Shown here in pieces: positions 25,735 to 35,051 of a stretch of DNA of 64,000 bases; the stretch's first letter is position 1; each line of letters opens with the position of its first letter. The stretch comes from Bacillus sp. OV166 (GTDB lineage: Bacteria; Bacillota; Bacilli; Bacillales; Cytobacillaceae), in contig NZ_FXWM01000001.1 of assembly GCF_900177675.1 (NCBI RefSeq), forward strand, positions 1,249,001 to 1,313,000, in the 5' to 3' direction. A model generated the notes under the pieces. That model had not been told where the DNA came from and did no database searches. It saw only the letters and a list, made by a program, of their open reading frames with translations. Made by a program: the position numbers and the translations under genes.

Positions 25735-26850
25735 ATGAAAAGAAATATCTTTAAAAGTACACTCGTATCAGCATTAGCAGCAACACTCTTACTCACAGGC
25801 TGTGCTTCTGAGGGAGAAACAAAACAAGCAAGCGCTCATAAAAAGGTTTCACTTGAAGGTGTATCTGAAAAGTTTACAAGTGGTGATCCGTTAAAAATCA
25901 AGGTTATCCGAAAAATTGGCGGTGACGATCATACTGCCCAGTTCTTAGCAGGTGCAAAAGAAGAGGGAGAAGCCTTAGGTTTTCAAGTGGACGTGTTTAC
26001 CGCAAATGGTGACACAGCTAAGTTCCATGATGCTATTAATCAGGCATTAGACCAGGATTATGATGGATTTATCATTTCTCATGGTGACGATGATGCGACT
26101 GTTAATGATGTAAAAAAGATAGTTGAAAAAGGAAAAAGTGTAGTTACATTTGACTCGAATCCAAATATTGCGAAGGTTGATGGAGTAACGCTTACTTCAC
26201 AGGATGATGAAGCCTTAGCAACTTTGGCCCTTGATCAACTCGTAAAGAATACAAAAGGAAAAGCAAATATTGCATACCTATGGGTCGACGGTTTCCCTGC
26301 AATGGTTAGACGTAATAAGGTTTATCAAGATGTCCTTTCAAAAAATCCTGAAATTAAAGAAGTGGAACGCTTTGGTGTGGCAGCGGCAGACACAAGTGTA
26401 CAAACACAAAACGCAGTTGCAGCCATGTTAAATAAATATCCAAAGGGCAAACTGGATGCCATATTTGCTACTTGGGATGCTTTTGCAATCGGAGCAGCAC
26501 GAGCTTTGAAAGAAGCGGGACGTGAAGAAGTGAAGATTTATGGAATCGATGTTTCCAATGCTGATCTGCAAGAAATTCAAAGAAAAGGCAGTGCTTGGAA
26601 ATACACAGCAGCTGTCGATCCGAAACTTATCGGTGCTGTTGATATGAGAATACTTGCGAAAAAGCTTGCAGGTGAAGAAACACCACAGACCTATGATTTA
26701 GATGCTTCACTTGTTTCACAAGAAAACCTTCTCAAAGCAAAAGAGCCTGTAAACATGGTAGATCTCGCAAAAATTATCCCAGGCTGGGGTCAATCGACGG
26801 CATTTGAGGAAGAGTGGATAAAGACGTTAAAGAAGCATTATAAAGAATAG
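25735..26850 (+). CDS. ribose-type ABC transporter substrate-binding lipoprotein (SAM-riboswitch controlled)
   Basis: A 371-residue lipoprotein with signal peptide and lipobox LLTGC (Cys about residue 22). It has a periplasmic-binding-protein type I fold of the RbsB/LsrB kind (Peripla_BP_4). Visible elements are KVIRKIGGDDHTAQFLAGAKEEGEALG, DGFIISHGDD, and KLDAIFATWDAFAIGAARALKEAG. It would capture a sugar-like ligand outside the membrane for the ATPase and permease downstream. Because the operon is under a SAM-I riboswitch, the ligand should feed methionine/SAM recovery; 5-methylthioribose is the best guess, S-ribosylhomocysteine or AI-2-like sugars are alternatives. No salvage enzyme gene is adjacent. 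Confidence 0.88.
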   Translation: MKRNIFKSTLVSALAATLLLTGCASEGETKQASAHKKVSLEGVSEKFTSGDPLKIKVIRKIGGDDHTAQFLAGAKEEGEALGFQVDVFTANGDTAKFHDAINQALDQDYDGFIISHGDDDATVNDVKKIVEKGKSVVTFDSNPNIAKVDGVTLTSQDDEALATLALDQLVKNTKGKANIAYLWVDGFPAMVRRNKVYQDVLSKNPEIKEVERFGVAAADTSVQTQNAVAAMLNKYPKGKLDAIFATWDAFAIGAARALKEAGREEVKIYGIDVSNADLQEIQRKGSAWKYTAAVDPKLIGAVDMRILAKKLAGEETPQTYDLDASLVSQENLLKAKEPVNMVDLAKIIPGWGQSTAFEEEWIKTLKKHYKE

Positions 26851-26865
26851 TCGGTATACAACTAG

Positions 26866-26897
26866 ACACTCTCTTTTTCAATAGATGAAGAGAGTGT
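26866..26897 (+). terminator. intra-operon hairpin between binding protein and ATPase
   Basis: ACACTCTC pairs with GAGAGTGT around a 16-base loop, with only a weak T tail. Such hairpins commonly stabilise the upstream binding-protein message or cause partial termination. Confidence 0.5.
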
Positions 26898-26919
26898 TTG
26901 CTTACGGGGGATGATTTTG

Positions 26920-28422
26920 ATGAGATCAACATTGGAGATGAAAAACATCTCAATAGAGTTTCCTGGTGTGAAGGCATTGAATCAGGTCGACTTTTCGATG
27001 GAAACGGGAGAAATCCAAGCTTTGATTGGGGCAAATGGGGCAGGGAAATCAACGTTAATGAAGGTTCTCGCGGGTGCTTATGACCACTATACCGGTGAAA
27101 TAAGGTTAGATGGAAAAAACCTGAAGATTCGTTCTCCGAAAAATGCCCAGGACACAGGAATACAAATCGTTTATCAAGAAGTAGATACGGCTCTCATTCC
27201 ATATTTAACTGTCGCAGAAAATATTATGCTCCATGATACAGTCCATAACATGGGGAAAAAGCAATGGATGAAATGGAAGGACCTTCATCAAAAGGCGGGG
27301 CAAATATTAGCGGGTATGAACATTAAGCTTCCGACGAAGAAGCTGGTAAGTGAGTTAACGTTAGCGGAAAAACAAATGATCTTAATCGCTAGGGCTGTTT
27401 CAAATCAGTGTAAGTTTCTTATTTTAGACGAGCCGACTGCACCATTGAGTCATACTGAAACGACGGAATTATTCCGGATCGTCCGTGATTTAAAAAAGCA
27501 AAATGTAGGAGTTATCTTTATTTCCCATCGCTTGCCAGAAATTTTTGAAGTCTGCGATGAAGTGACCGTAATGAGAAACGGTGAATTTGTTGCAAAAGAG
27601 CGAGTTACTGATACGACCATCAACAAAGTGGTGGAGCATATGCTGGGACAAAAATTAGAAGAACAGTTCCCAGTGAAGAATACGTCCATTGGAAACACGG
27701 TCCTTGAGGTAAGAGGACTTTCAGATAGAGAGAAAATTAAAGATTTACATATTCATGTTAAATCAGGGGAAATCCTTGGAATTGCTGGACTTGTGGGTGC
27801 TGGAAAAACAGAATTGTGTAAGGCGTTATTTGGCTCTGAGAAATTAACTGGGGGAGACATCTTTCTTCATGGCAATAAATTAAAATTAAAGAGCCCCTAT
27901 CATGCGGTTAAGAAGGGAATTGCTCTAGTTCCAGAGGAACGGAGAAAGGAAGGAATTCTGGTTCTTGAATCGGTAGAAACCAATTTAACAGCTGCAAACT
28001 TAGGGGAATTTTCAAAGGTGTGTAGCTTTTTAGATCGAAAAAAAGAAAAAGAAACGGCAAAGCAGTTGATCCGTCGCCTCGGAATTAAAACCCCTTCCGA
28101 AGAAACCAAGGTACAGAATCTTTCCGGGGGGAATCAGCAAAAGGTCGCAATCGGAAAGTGGCTCGTAGCTGAAGCAGATGTATATATTTTTGACGAACCA
28201 ACCAAAGGCGTCGATGTTGGCGCAAAGAAGGATATCTTTGAGTTAATAGCTGAACTAGCAAACCGGGGTAAAGCAATTATTTATGCTTCTTCAGAGCTTT
28301 CGGAGATTATTGGGATTACTGATCGGGTCTATGTTTTATATGACGGTAGGTCCGTAAAGGAAATTGATACGAGAGAAACGAACGAAGAAGAACTATTATT
28401 TTATTCAACAGGGGGCAGGTAA
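26920..28422 (+). CDS. ribose-type ABC transporter ATP-binding protein (two nucleotide-binding domains)
   Basis: A 500-residue RbsA-like protein with tandem ABC domains. The first has Walker A GANGAGKST and a signature-region replacement LTLAEKQMI. The second has Walker A GLVGAGKTE and a full LSGGNQQK signature with FDEPTKGVD. The asymmetry (only one good signature) is normal for sugar importers of this family. The ATG at 26920 is nine bases after CGGGGG, better placed than the ATG at 26911. It powers import together with the permease that follows at one base distance. Confidence 0.92.
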   Translation: MRSTLEMKNISIEFPGVKALNQVDFSMETGEIQALIGANGAGKSTLMKVLAGAYDHYTGEIRLDGKNLKIRSPKNAQDTGIQIVYQEVDTALIPYLTVAENIMLHDTVHNMGKKQWMKWKDLHQKAGQILAGMNIKLPTKKLVSELTLAEKQMILIARAVSNQCKFLILDEPTAPLSHTETTELFRIVRDLKKQNVGVIFISHRLPEIFEVCDEVTVMRNGEFVAKERVTDTTINKVVEHMLGQKLEEQFPVKNTSIGNTVLEVRGLSDREKIKDLHIHVKSGEILGIAGLVGAGKTELCKALFGSEKLTGGDIFLHGNKLKLKSPYHAVKKGIALVPEERRKEGILVLESVETNLTAANLGEFSKVCSFLDRKKEKETAKQLIRRLGIKTPSEETKVQNLSGGNQQKVAIGKWLVAEADVYIFDEPTKGVDVGAKKDIFELIAELANRGKAIIYASSELSEIIGITDRVYVLYDGRSVKEIDTRETNEEELLFYSTGGR

Positions 28423-28423
28423 A

Positions 28424-29428
28424 ATGGAGGCAAATATTGCAGCAAAGAATCAGGTAGCCCCGGCAAAAAAAGTCTTTGAGTTATTTCGCTTTTTATATAA
28501 ATATGGGACGATTATTACGATTCTTGCACTTATTATTATTTTTTCAGTGGCTAATCCTACTTTTATTCAGGGCAGTAATATCATCAATATCTTACGTTCG
28601 ATCTCCATTGTTACGATTATCGCTATCGGTATTACGATTTCATTGTCTGTCGATGGTTTTGATTTATCGGTGGGATCGGTCGCTTCCTTATCAAACGCCA
28701 TTGTCATTTCGATGTTTGTTTGGTTTTCACAAAACACATTGGTGGCGGTCATTTCTGCAATTTGTGCTTCCTTAGTAGTAGGAGCAATAAACTCATTCAT
28801 GATTGTGAAATTAAGAATTCCAGATATGCTGATGACACTTGCTACGATGTTTATTATTCAAGGGACCGCACTGACATATACAAAAGGGGCCACGGTTTCA
28901 CAAAACATGGTTATGTCTGATGGCTCGATGGCATCGGGTCTGATCAGTCCATTTTTTGCAAAAATCGGAGAAGTGCCGTGGATTATTATCATCATGTCTG
29001 TGACCGTGATCCTCGTGCATATCTTTTTGAACTATACAAAGCATGGTCGATATATGTATGTGATCGGTGGTAACAAAGAAGCGGCGAGACTATCAGGTAT
29101 CCCAGTTAATAAATATAAGGTGGCAGCGTATTTGCTTTCGGCTCTGTTTGCCTCCTTTGGCGGGATTGTGCTCGCTTCAAGGGTTTTGACATCAGAAATT
29201 AACTCTGGTGCTCCCTATTTAATGGATTCAGTTGCCGCTGCCTATATTGGCTTTTCAGTGCTCGGGGCTGGAAAGGCCAACGCGTTTGGAACATTTGTTG
29301 GAGCCGTCCTGATCGGGATTCTCCAAAACGGACTCGTGATGATGTCCGTCCCGTATTATGCGATGGATATTGTTAAAGGGACCGTCTTGGCCTTTGCGTT
29401 AGCAATTACGTATTATAAACAAAAATAA
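28424..29428 (+). CDS. ribose-type ABC transporter permease
   Basis: A 334-residue RbsC-like inner-membrane permease with about eight to ten helices and the family segments SLSVDGFDLSVGSVASLSNAIV and GGNKEAARLSGIPVNKYKVAAYLLSALFASFGGIVLASR. The start ATG is preceded by GGGGGCAGGT and overlaps the end of the ATPase unit by reading immediately on. It is the only permease gene, so it likely works as a homodimer. Last gene of the SAM-riboswitch operon, ended by a terminator. Confidence 0.9.
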   Translation: MEANIAAKNQVAPAKKVFELFRFLYKYGTIITILALIIIFSVANPTFIQGSNIINILRSISIVTIIAIGITISLSVDGFDLSVGSVASLSNAIVISMFVWFSQNTLVAVISAICASLVVGAINSFMIVKLRIPDMLMTLATMFIIQGTALTYTKGATVSQNMVMSDGSMASGLISPFFAKIGEVPWIIIIMSVTVILVHIFLNYTKHGRYMYVIGGNKEAARLSGIPVNKYKVAAYLLSALFASFGGIVLASRVLTSEINSGAPYLMDSVAAAYIGFSVLGAGKANAFGTFVGAVLIGILQNGLVMMSVPYYAMDIVKGTVLAFALAITYYKQK

Positions 29429-29441
29429 TTGAACTATGATC

Positions 29442-29474
29442 AACCTATCCATTTTGCGGATAGGTTTATTTTTT
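29442..29474 (+). terminator. terminator of the SAM-riboswitch transporter operon
   Basis: AACCTATCC pairs with GGATAGGTT around a seven-base loop, then a T run. Confidence 0.85.
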
Positions 29475-29548
29475 TTGAAAAACCAGAGTAAAATCTACAA
29501 ATATAAGTAAGTTTTGAGGAACAATATTTAGAGATAGGAGGGATCTTA

Positions 29549-29779
29549 ATGGAACATTATGAAGCATTTCTGAGAAGTAAGAATTGGGTAGATACCGATT
29601 TAGATTCAAGGTATATAAATGTTAATCATCCCTATGCTATCTTAATTTCTGAGGATGAAGGGCAAATTACCTTAAGAGGTAACACTGGGTTTGATAATGG
29701 GCAAAATGGCGAGGAGATTTTTACGTTTAACTCATTGAAAGAGCTCCAAGAGTGGTTTGAAAACAATATTGGGGAGTAA
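29549..29779 (+). CDS. hypothetical protein, 76 aa
   Basis: A small acidic soluble protein with an AGGAGGG ribosome site and its own downstream terminator, so probably real. No membrane segment or cysteine pair is visible. The C-terminal half (EEIFTFNSLKELQEWFENN) is predicted helical. I do not recognise the family. Confidence 0.65.
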   Translation: MEHYEAFLRSKNWVDTDLDSRYINVNHPYAILISEDEGQITLRGNTGFDNGQNGEEIFTFNSLKELQEWFENNIGE

Positions 29780-29790
29780 CGAGAACAAGC

Positions 29791-29822
29791 AGCCAGGGAA
29801 GGCCCCTGGCTATTTTGCTTTT
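29791..29822 (+). terminator. terminator of the 76-aa gene
   Basis: AGCCAGGG pairs with CCCTGGCT around a five-base loop, with a T-rich tail. Confidence 0.75.
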
Positions 29823-29894
29823 TGTCGAGAAATGTCGTTTCATTTTTCTGAAAATTCAATTGACTAGAGTTTGAAAGTATAGTAATTTATATAT

Positions 29895-29925
29895 AACAAC
29901 ATATAACGTTATATAAAGTTGTATA
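29895..29925 (+). promoter_or_regulatory. candidate FrlR operator upstream of frlB
   Basis: A perfect palindrome ATATAACGTTATAT (29901-29914) is flanked by ACAAC and GTTGT arms (29896-29922). Similar TTATATAA palindromes sit upstream of the GntR gene (35811). Shared AT-rich palindromes before the operon and before its presumed regulator suggest operator sites. Confidence 0.6.
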
Positions 29926-29984
29926 TTGTTTAAAGAGTTTACTAGTGTTCATTGACTAAAATATTTTATCAGGGAGGCAACAAA

Positions 29985-30974
29985 ATGACGACTGAATTAG
30001 TAATTGACGTAAAAAATCAAGTGCAACAAGCATTAGCAGAGGTAGAAAAAAGAAATATTTCCAATATTTTCTTTGTAGCATGTGGAGGCTCATCTGCCAT
30101 TATGTATCCAAGCAAGTATGTAATTGACCGTGAAGCAAAGGTTCTTGATGCCCACCTGTTTAGTGCAAATGAATTTATCCATCGCAATCATGCAAAACTT
30201 GGAAGCAATTCCCTGGTTATTCTGTGCTCGCACTCAGGAACCACACCTGAAACAGTAGAAGCAGCAAAATTTGCTAGAGCAAAAGGGGCTTTGGCTGTTT
30301 CTTTAACTAATGTGGAAGCGTCACCGTTGGCGCTAGCTTCAGATGTCGTGCTGAAGTATCAATGGGGTGAAGAAGTAAACGCTTTCACGACGAACTATTC
30401 GGTTTTATATCAACTAGTATTTGGTGTACTAAAAGTTGTTGAAAATAACGAAAAAGCTAGTATAGTAGAAGAAAGTCTTGAGAATTTACAGAATGTTTAC
30501 GAAAAAGCAGCTGCACTTTATCAATCGAAAGCAGAAGCATTTGGACAAGATTATAAAGACGAGAAGATCATTTATACAATGGCAAGCGGAGTAAACTATG
30601 GTGTTGCCTACTCCTATGCAATTTGTATCCTTATGGAAATGCAGTGGGTTCATTCCCATGCCATTCACGCGGGAGAATACTTCCACGGACCATTTGAAAT
30701 TATTGATGAAGAAACACCATTCATTATCTTGCTTGGTTTAGATGAAACAAGACCATTAGAAGAAAGAGCACTAGAATTCTCTAAGCGTTATGGAAAGAAA
30801 CTGGTTGTCCTTGATGCAAAGGACTTTGATTTCACTGGGGTAGCAGAGGAAGTACAGGGATACATCGCTCCATTAGTGTTAAATTATGTTTTAAGAAAAT
30901 ACGCGGATCAGTTAGCAGATGCACGAAATCATCCGCTATCAAAAAGAAGATATATGTGGACAGTTGAATACTAA
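29985..30974 (+). CDS. frlB: fructosamine-6-phosphate deglycase FrlB
   Basis: A 329-residue SIS-domain enzyme that splits fructoselysine-type 6-phospho-fructosamines into glucose 6-phosphate and the amine. Sugar-phosphate binding elements are ACGGSSAIMYPSKY and SHSGTTPETVEAA in the first SIS domain, and the second half has HAGEYFHGPFEII. Length and gene order (B-O-N-M-D) match the Bacillus subtilis frl operon. The ATG at 29985 follows AGGGAGG; the in-frame ATG at 29952 has no ribosome site. First gene of the operon, under the palindromic operator. Confidence 0.92.
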   Translation: MTTELVIDVKNQVQQALAEVEKRNISNIFFVACGGSSAIMYPSKYVIDREAKVLDAHLFSANEFIHRNHAKLGSNSLVILCSHSGTTPETVEAAKFARAKGALAVSLTNVEASPLALASDVVLKYQWGEEVNAFTTNYSVLYQLVFGVLKVVENNEKASIVEESLENLQNVYEKAAALYQSKAEAFGQDYKDEKIIYTMASGVNYGVAYSYAICILMEMQWVHSHAIHAGEYFHGPFEIIDEETPFIILLGLDETRPLEERALEFSKRYGKKLVVLDAKDFDFTGVAEEVQGYIAPLVLNYVLRKYADQLADARNHPLSKRRYMWTVEY

Positions 30975-31036
30975 ACCTAGCTAATATACAATGCATTAAT
31001 CATAGAAACGGATTCCTTTCTGGAGGGGAAAGCTTA

Positions 31037-32329
31037 ATGAAGAAGTTGTTGATTTTAAGTATTATTTCTATCCTTTTTCTATCCTTTTTTGCTGGCTGTT
31101 CTAAGAGTTCTAGTTCAACGAATGGAAAAGATGTAGTTGAACTAAAGTTCTTCCACCGCTGGCCGAATCAACCTAAAAAGCAATATTTTGAAAAGGCAGT
31201 CAAAGAGTTTGAGAAGGCCCATCCCAATATTAAAATTAAAACGGAAGCCGTTTTAAACGACTCTTATAAAGAAAAGATTCGCGTTGTCTTAGGATCAAGC
31301 ACCCCTCCAGATGTATTCTTTTCTTGGAGCGGAGAATTCGCTTATAACTTCGCGCGTCAGGGACAATCACTTGATTTAACTAATTTTGTTAATGAAGATA
31401 AAGCGTGGTCAGATCAAATCATTGCCTCCCAGTTCAATGCCTTCACTTTAGACAGTAAAATTTACGGAATTCCTTGGTCGACTGACGGAAAGGCCTTCTT
31501 TTACAATAAGAAAATTTTCAAGGATTTAAATCTTGAGGTTCCAACCACTTGGTCCGAACTAATTGATGTCTCTAAAAAGGTAAAGGCCGCAGGACTTACG
31601 CCAATTACATTCGGAAGCAAAGCACCGTGGACGATTTCCCATTATATTGGAACATTGAATCAATTGATGGTGCCACAGGATGTTCTTGATAAAGATTATG
31701 ATCCCAAAAATCCTGAAGGTGATTACTCACATCCAGGTTATGTTAAAGCATTAGAGAAATTCATGGAACTGAAGCCGTACTTTAATAAGGGAGTTAATTC
31801 TGTAGACCATGAATATTCACGGGAGTTATTTAACAGTGGAAAAGCAGCGATCGGCTTCTTCCAGCTTGCAGAAATCGGGCTTATTGAACCATCTTTAAAA
31901 GAGGATTTAGGTGTGTTTAATGTACCAGGTGTGGAAGGTGGAGAAGGAAATGCCAACTCCATCACAGCAGCACCAGAAGGAATCATGATTTCTTCGAAAA
32001 CAAAACATCCAAAAGAAGCAATGGAATTTGTCAAATTCTTAACTTCGAAGGAAAAAGGTACAGAGCAGTTAAAAGAGGTAAGTGAATACAGTGCGGTTAA
32101 AGGAACAACAACCGATGAAAATGCATCCAAGCTTCAACAGGATGCCATCAATTTAATTGTTAAGGCTGAACAAACATACTTATGGTTTGATACAGCTGTT
32201 GATATTAAAATAGTCGATGCTTATTTAAATGGAACACAGCTAATGTTGGACGGCAAGAAAAGTCCAGAAGATGTAATGAAGGATGTCAGAGCAGCAGCAA
32301 AAGAAGTTAAGGCGTCTGCAAAAAAATAG
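31037..32329 (+). CDS. frlO: fructosamine ABC transporter substrate-binding lipoprotein FrlO
   Basis: A 430-residue family-1 extracellular solute-binding lipoprotein. The signal peptide ends in SFFAGC (Cys about residue 21), followed by the low-complexity SKSSSSTNGKD linker. The body (FFHRWPNQPKKQYFEKAVKEFEKAHPNIKIK) is typical of sugar-binding proteins. Position two in the frl operon and the length indicate FrlO, which captures fructosamines (Amadori products). The ribosome site GGAGGGG is strong. A hairpin follows the gene. Confidence 0.9.
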   Translation: MKKLLILSIISILFLSFFAGCSKSSSSTNGKDVVELKFFHRWPNQPKKQYFEKAVKEFEKAHPNIKIKTEAVLNDSYKEKIRVVLGSSTPPDVFFSWSGEFAYNFARQGQSLDLTNFVNEDKAWSDQIIASQFNAFTLDSKIYGIPWSTDGKAFFYNKKIFKDLNLEVPTTWSELIDVSKKVKAAGLTPITFGSKAPWTISHYIGTLNQLMVPQDVLDKDYDPKNPEGDYSHPGYVKALEKFMELKPYFNKGVNSVDHEYSRELFNSGKAAIGFFQLAEIGLIEPSLKEDLGVFNVPGVEGGEGNANSITAAPEGIMISSKTKHPKEAMEFVKFLTSKEKGTEQLKEVSEYSAVKGTTTDENASKLQQDAINLIVKAEQTYLWFDTAVDIKIVDAYLNGTQLMLDGKKSPEDVMKDVRAAAKEVKASAKK

Positions 32330-32337
32330 GAAGCCAG

Positions 32338-32371
32338 AAAAGGTGGTTGCAAGTTGACCACCTTTTTTCCA
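32338..32371 (+). terminator. intra-operon hairpin between frlO and frlN
   Basis: AAAAGGTGGT pairs with ACCACCTTTT around a nine-base loop followed by TT. Its position behind the binding-protein gene suggests partial termination or mRNA protection, giving more FrlO than permease. Confidence 0.7.
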
Positions 32372-32402
32372 AAGATACGCCTGTTAAAAAAGGGGAGTTA
32401 TT

Positions 32403-33284
32403 ATGCAAAATACAAACAAGTGGTTACCATACTTATATATTGCACCTTGCTTAATCTTTATGGCCCTTTTTGTTTACTATCCAATTGTTGAAAACTTTTT
32501 TTATAGTTTCTATGATTTCTCTGCTTTTTCCGTAGAAAAAACATTTGTTGGCTTTGAAAATTTCCTTAATCTTTTTAAAGATGAAGTTTTTTATATAGCA
32601 TTAAAAAATAATCTCTGGTATGCAGTCATCTCAATTATCTTTCAGGTATTTGGCGGACTTATTTTAGCGGCTATACTTGAAGATCCGCTTACAAGAATCA
32701 TAAGTGGATTGTTCCGTACCGTATTTTTCCTGCCAGTTGTCATTTCGATGACTGTCATTGCTTTACTGTTTACGTTTGTTTATAACCCGGATATCGGAAT
32801 TTTAAATGGGCTATTAAATTGGTTAGGGCTTGGAAATTTAACTAGGGCTTGGCTGGGAGAATCTGAAACAGCTATTTTCGCTGTTATTGCTGTGTCACAG
32901 TGGCAAAGTATTGGTTACATTATGATGTTATTTATTGTCTCGATTCAAAATATCCCCCAAGAATTGTATGAGGCTGCAGAGATCGATGGGGCAGGGAAAA
33001 TTCGTAAATTCTTTTCAATCACTGTTCCACAAGTAAAAGAGATGTTCTTCGTTACAACACTTATTACCTTAACCGGTGCATTTACCGTCTTTAATGAACC
33101 GTATATTTTGACAGGCGGCGGACCGGGTAATTCCAGTGAAGTATTAGGAACATTACTCTACCATTCAGCTTTCGGTAAAGACCAAATGGGTTATGCTTCG
33201 GCTGTGGCCACTGTGATTTTAATCATCACCTTAATTGTTTCCTTGGTTCAGTTGAAACTATTTAAAACAGGAAAGGATGTTTAG
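32403..33284 (+). CDS. frlN: fructosamine ABC transporter permease FrlN
   Basis: A 293-residue sugar-type permease with six membrane helices. The ATPase-contact EAA loop is EAAEIDGAGKIRKFFSITVP (about residues 190-209). N-terminus NKWLPYLYIAPCLIFMALFVYYPI is typical of MalF-like subunits. It pairs with FrlM. No ATPase gene is in the operon, so a shared ATPase of the MsmX kind must be supplied from elsewhere, as in Bacillus subtilis. Confidence 0.9.
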   Translation: MQNTNKWLPYLYIAPCLIFMALFVYYPIVENFFYSFYDFSAFSVEKTFVGFENFLNLFKDEVFYIALKNNLWYAVISIIFQVFGGLILAAILEDPLTRIISGLFRTVFFLPVVISMTVIALLFTFVYNPDIGILNGLLNWLGLGNLTRAWLGESETAIFAVIAVSQWQSIGYIMMLFIVSIQNIPQELYEAAEIDGAGKIRKFFSITVPQVKEMFFVTTLITLTGAFTVFNEPYILTGGGPGNSSEVLGTLLYHSAFGKDQMGYASAVATVILIITLIVSLVQLKLFKTGKDV

Positions 33285-33285
33285 A

Positions 33286-34170
33286 GTGGAGACAAGCAAA
33301 GTAATGGACTACCATCATTCGATCCCAATCACAAAAAAAAATAGGAAGCAAAAGAATGTTGTTAAAAGTCTGCCAATTTTTACAATCCTAATCTTGTATT
33401 TTGTAGTGATTGCTTATCCGCTTTTTTGGATGGTAATTAACTCATTTAAGTCCACTCCAGAGATTTTCTCCAGCAGCTGGGCTTTACCAAAAGAATGGCT
33501 GTTTTCAAATTATACAGAGGCATGGAACACAGGGATTTCTGGATATTTTGTTAATAGTTTAATTGTTACAGCAACTACCTGCTTCCTAACAGTATTAATA
33601 AGTGCACTCGGAGCCTACAGTTTATCTAGGTTTGAATTTAAAGGGAAGAACATCCTATTAGTTTTCTGTATGGGAGGAATGATGCTCTCCCCTCAAGTTA
33701 GTTTAGTCCCACTATACAAGCTCATTCAATTATTAGGAATTCATGATACGTATTTTGCAATGATCTTTCCCTATGTTGCTTACCGAATTCCAATCACCAT
33801 CCTACTGATCAGAGCTGCTTTTCTAGAGGTACCGAAAGAATTAGAGGAGTCTGCCTTTTTGGACGGATGTAATACATGGACCATTTTTACAAAAATCTTT
33901 GTTCCTTTAAATAAACCGATTTTACTAACAGGGGTAGTGTTAACTGCATATTTTACTTGGAACGAGTTTATGTTTGCGTTAATCTTTGTTGATTCTGATG
34001 CGCTAAAAACCATCCCTGCTGGATTGATGCAATTTCGGGATGCCCTTCAAACGAATTGGGGAGTTCTGATGGCTGGCTTAATGATTTCAGCCCTGCCGAT
34101 CATTCTCTTATTTATGTTTATGCAGAAGTATTTTATTAGAGGTTTATCATCAGGCAGTGTTAAAGGATAA
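33286..34170 (+). CDS. frlM: fructosamine ABC transporter permease FrlM
   Basis: The MalG-like partner of FrlN, about 294 residues, with six helices and the EAA-type loop LEESAFLDGCNTWTIFTKIFVPL. The GTG at 33286 is nine bases after AGGAAAGG. An in-frame ATG at 33277 overlaps that site and the frlN stop, so I prefer the GTG. The basic stretch ITKKNRKQKN before the first helix faces the cytoplasm. Confidence 0.87.
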   Translation: METSKVMDYHHSIPITKKNRKQKNVVKSLPIFTILILYFVVIAYPLFWMVINSFKSTPEIFSSSWALPKEWLFSNYTEAWNTGISGYFVNSLIVTATTCFLTVLISALGAYSLSRFEFKGKNILLVFCMGGMMLSPQVSLVPLYKLIQLLGIHDTYFAMIFPYVAYRIPITILLIRAAFLEVPKELEESAFLDGCNTWTIFTKIFVPLNKPILLTGVVLTAYFTWNEFMFALIFVDSDALKTIPAGLMQFRDALQTNWGVLMAGLMISALPIILLFMFMQKYFIRGLSSGSVKG

Positions 34171-34186
34171 GGAGGAGTGGGGAAAT

Positions 34187-35008
34187 ATGAAAATTATTGG
34201 AATAGGCGATAATGTTGTTGATATTTACCAGGATCGTAATGAAATGTTTCCAGGTGGAAATGCTTTAAATGTTGCTGTTTTAGCTAAACAAAATGGAGCG
34301 GAGTCCGCGGCATTTATAGGTATTGTTGGAACGGATGTGGAAGGGGATCATATCTTAGATTCTTTAAACAAGAACTTAATAGAAACTAGTCATGTTAGAA
34401 GAGCGGTTGGGGAAAGTGGAAAAGCATATGTTGATCTAAATGTGGAAGGGGACCGAATCTTTATTAAATCAAATAAAGGCGGTGTTCAGGCTAAACTCAA
34501 GCTTAATCTATCCGTAGATGACTATGAATACATCAAAGCGTTTGATGTGGTACATACCAGTATATATAGTCATTTAGAGGAAGAATTGCCATTGCTTAAA
34601 CAACATTTACCCGTTTCCTATGATTTCTCTAATCATTTTACAACAGAACAATTAGAAAAGGTTTGCCCTCATATCCAGTTTGCGTTTATTTCAGGAAGTG
34701 ATTTTACAGAAGTTGAACTAGAAGAGCTCTTCCGTAAAATACATGGACTTGGAACGCCGTTTATCATTATCACTAGAGGTTCTAAGGGCGTAATTATGTC
34801 TCATCATAACAAACGATACAAACAGGGAATTGAAGAAGCGAATGTGATTGATACTTTAGGTGCAGGGGATTCTTTCATTGCTGGTTTTTTAACCAACCAC
34901 TTTAATGGGTTTACCATTGAGGAATCTTTGAAAGCAGCGGCACAGATTGCTGCAAGAACTTGTGAAGTGAACGGTGCATTTGGGTTTGGTAGACAATTAA
35001 CTTTCTAA
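34187..35008 (+). CDS. frlD: fructosamine kinase FrlD (PfkB family)
   Basis: A 273-residue PfkB-family kinase that phosphorylates imported fructosamines at C6 before FrlB cleaves them. The substrate motif PGGNALNVAVLAK is near residue 22 and the anion-hole/catalytic DTLGAGDSFIAGF near residue 226. The ATG at 34187 follows AAGGAGGAG; the in-frame ATG at 34157 overlaps frlM and lacks a site. Last gene of the frl operon. Confidence 0.9.
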   Translation: MKIIGIGDNVVDIYQDRNEMFPGGNALNVAVLAKQNGAESAAFIGIVGTDVEGDHILDSLNKNLIETSHVRRAVGESGKAYVDLNVEGDRIFIKSNKGGVQAKLKLNLSVDDYEYIKAFDVVHTSIYSHLEEELPLLKQHLPVSYDFSNHFTTEQLEKVCPHIQFAFISGSDFTEVELEELFRKIHGLGTPFIIITRGSKGVIMSHHNKRYKQGIEEANVIDTLGAGDSFIAGFLTNHFNGFTIEESLKAAAQIAARTCEVNGAFGFGRQLTF

Positions 35009-35012
35009 AAAC

Positions 35013-35050
35013 AAAAGGAATGAAATGGATACCCATTCATTCCTTTTTTT
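35013..35050. terminator. bidirectional terminator between frlD and frlR
   Basis: AAAGGAATGA pairs with TCATTCCTTT with one bulge, followed by T on the plus strand and by A-derived T on the minus strand. Confidence 0.8.
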
Positions 35051-35051
35051 C

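Noticed and set aside
31738..32130. 130-codon minus-strand frame inside frlO
   Set aside because: Shadow of a well-supported binding-protein gene with no promoter or ribosome site.
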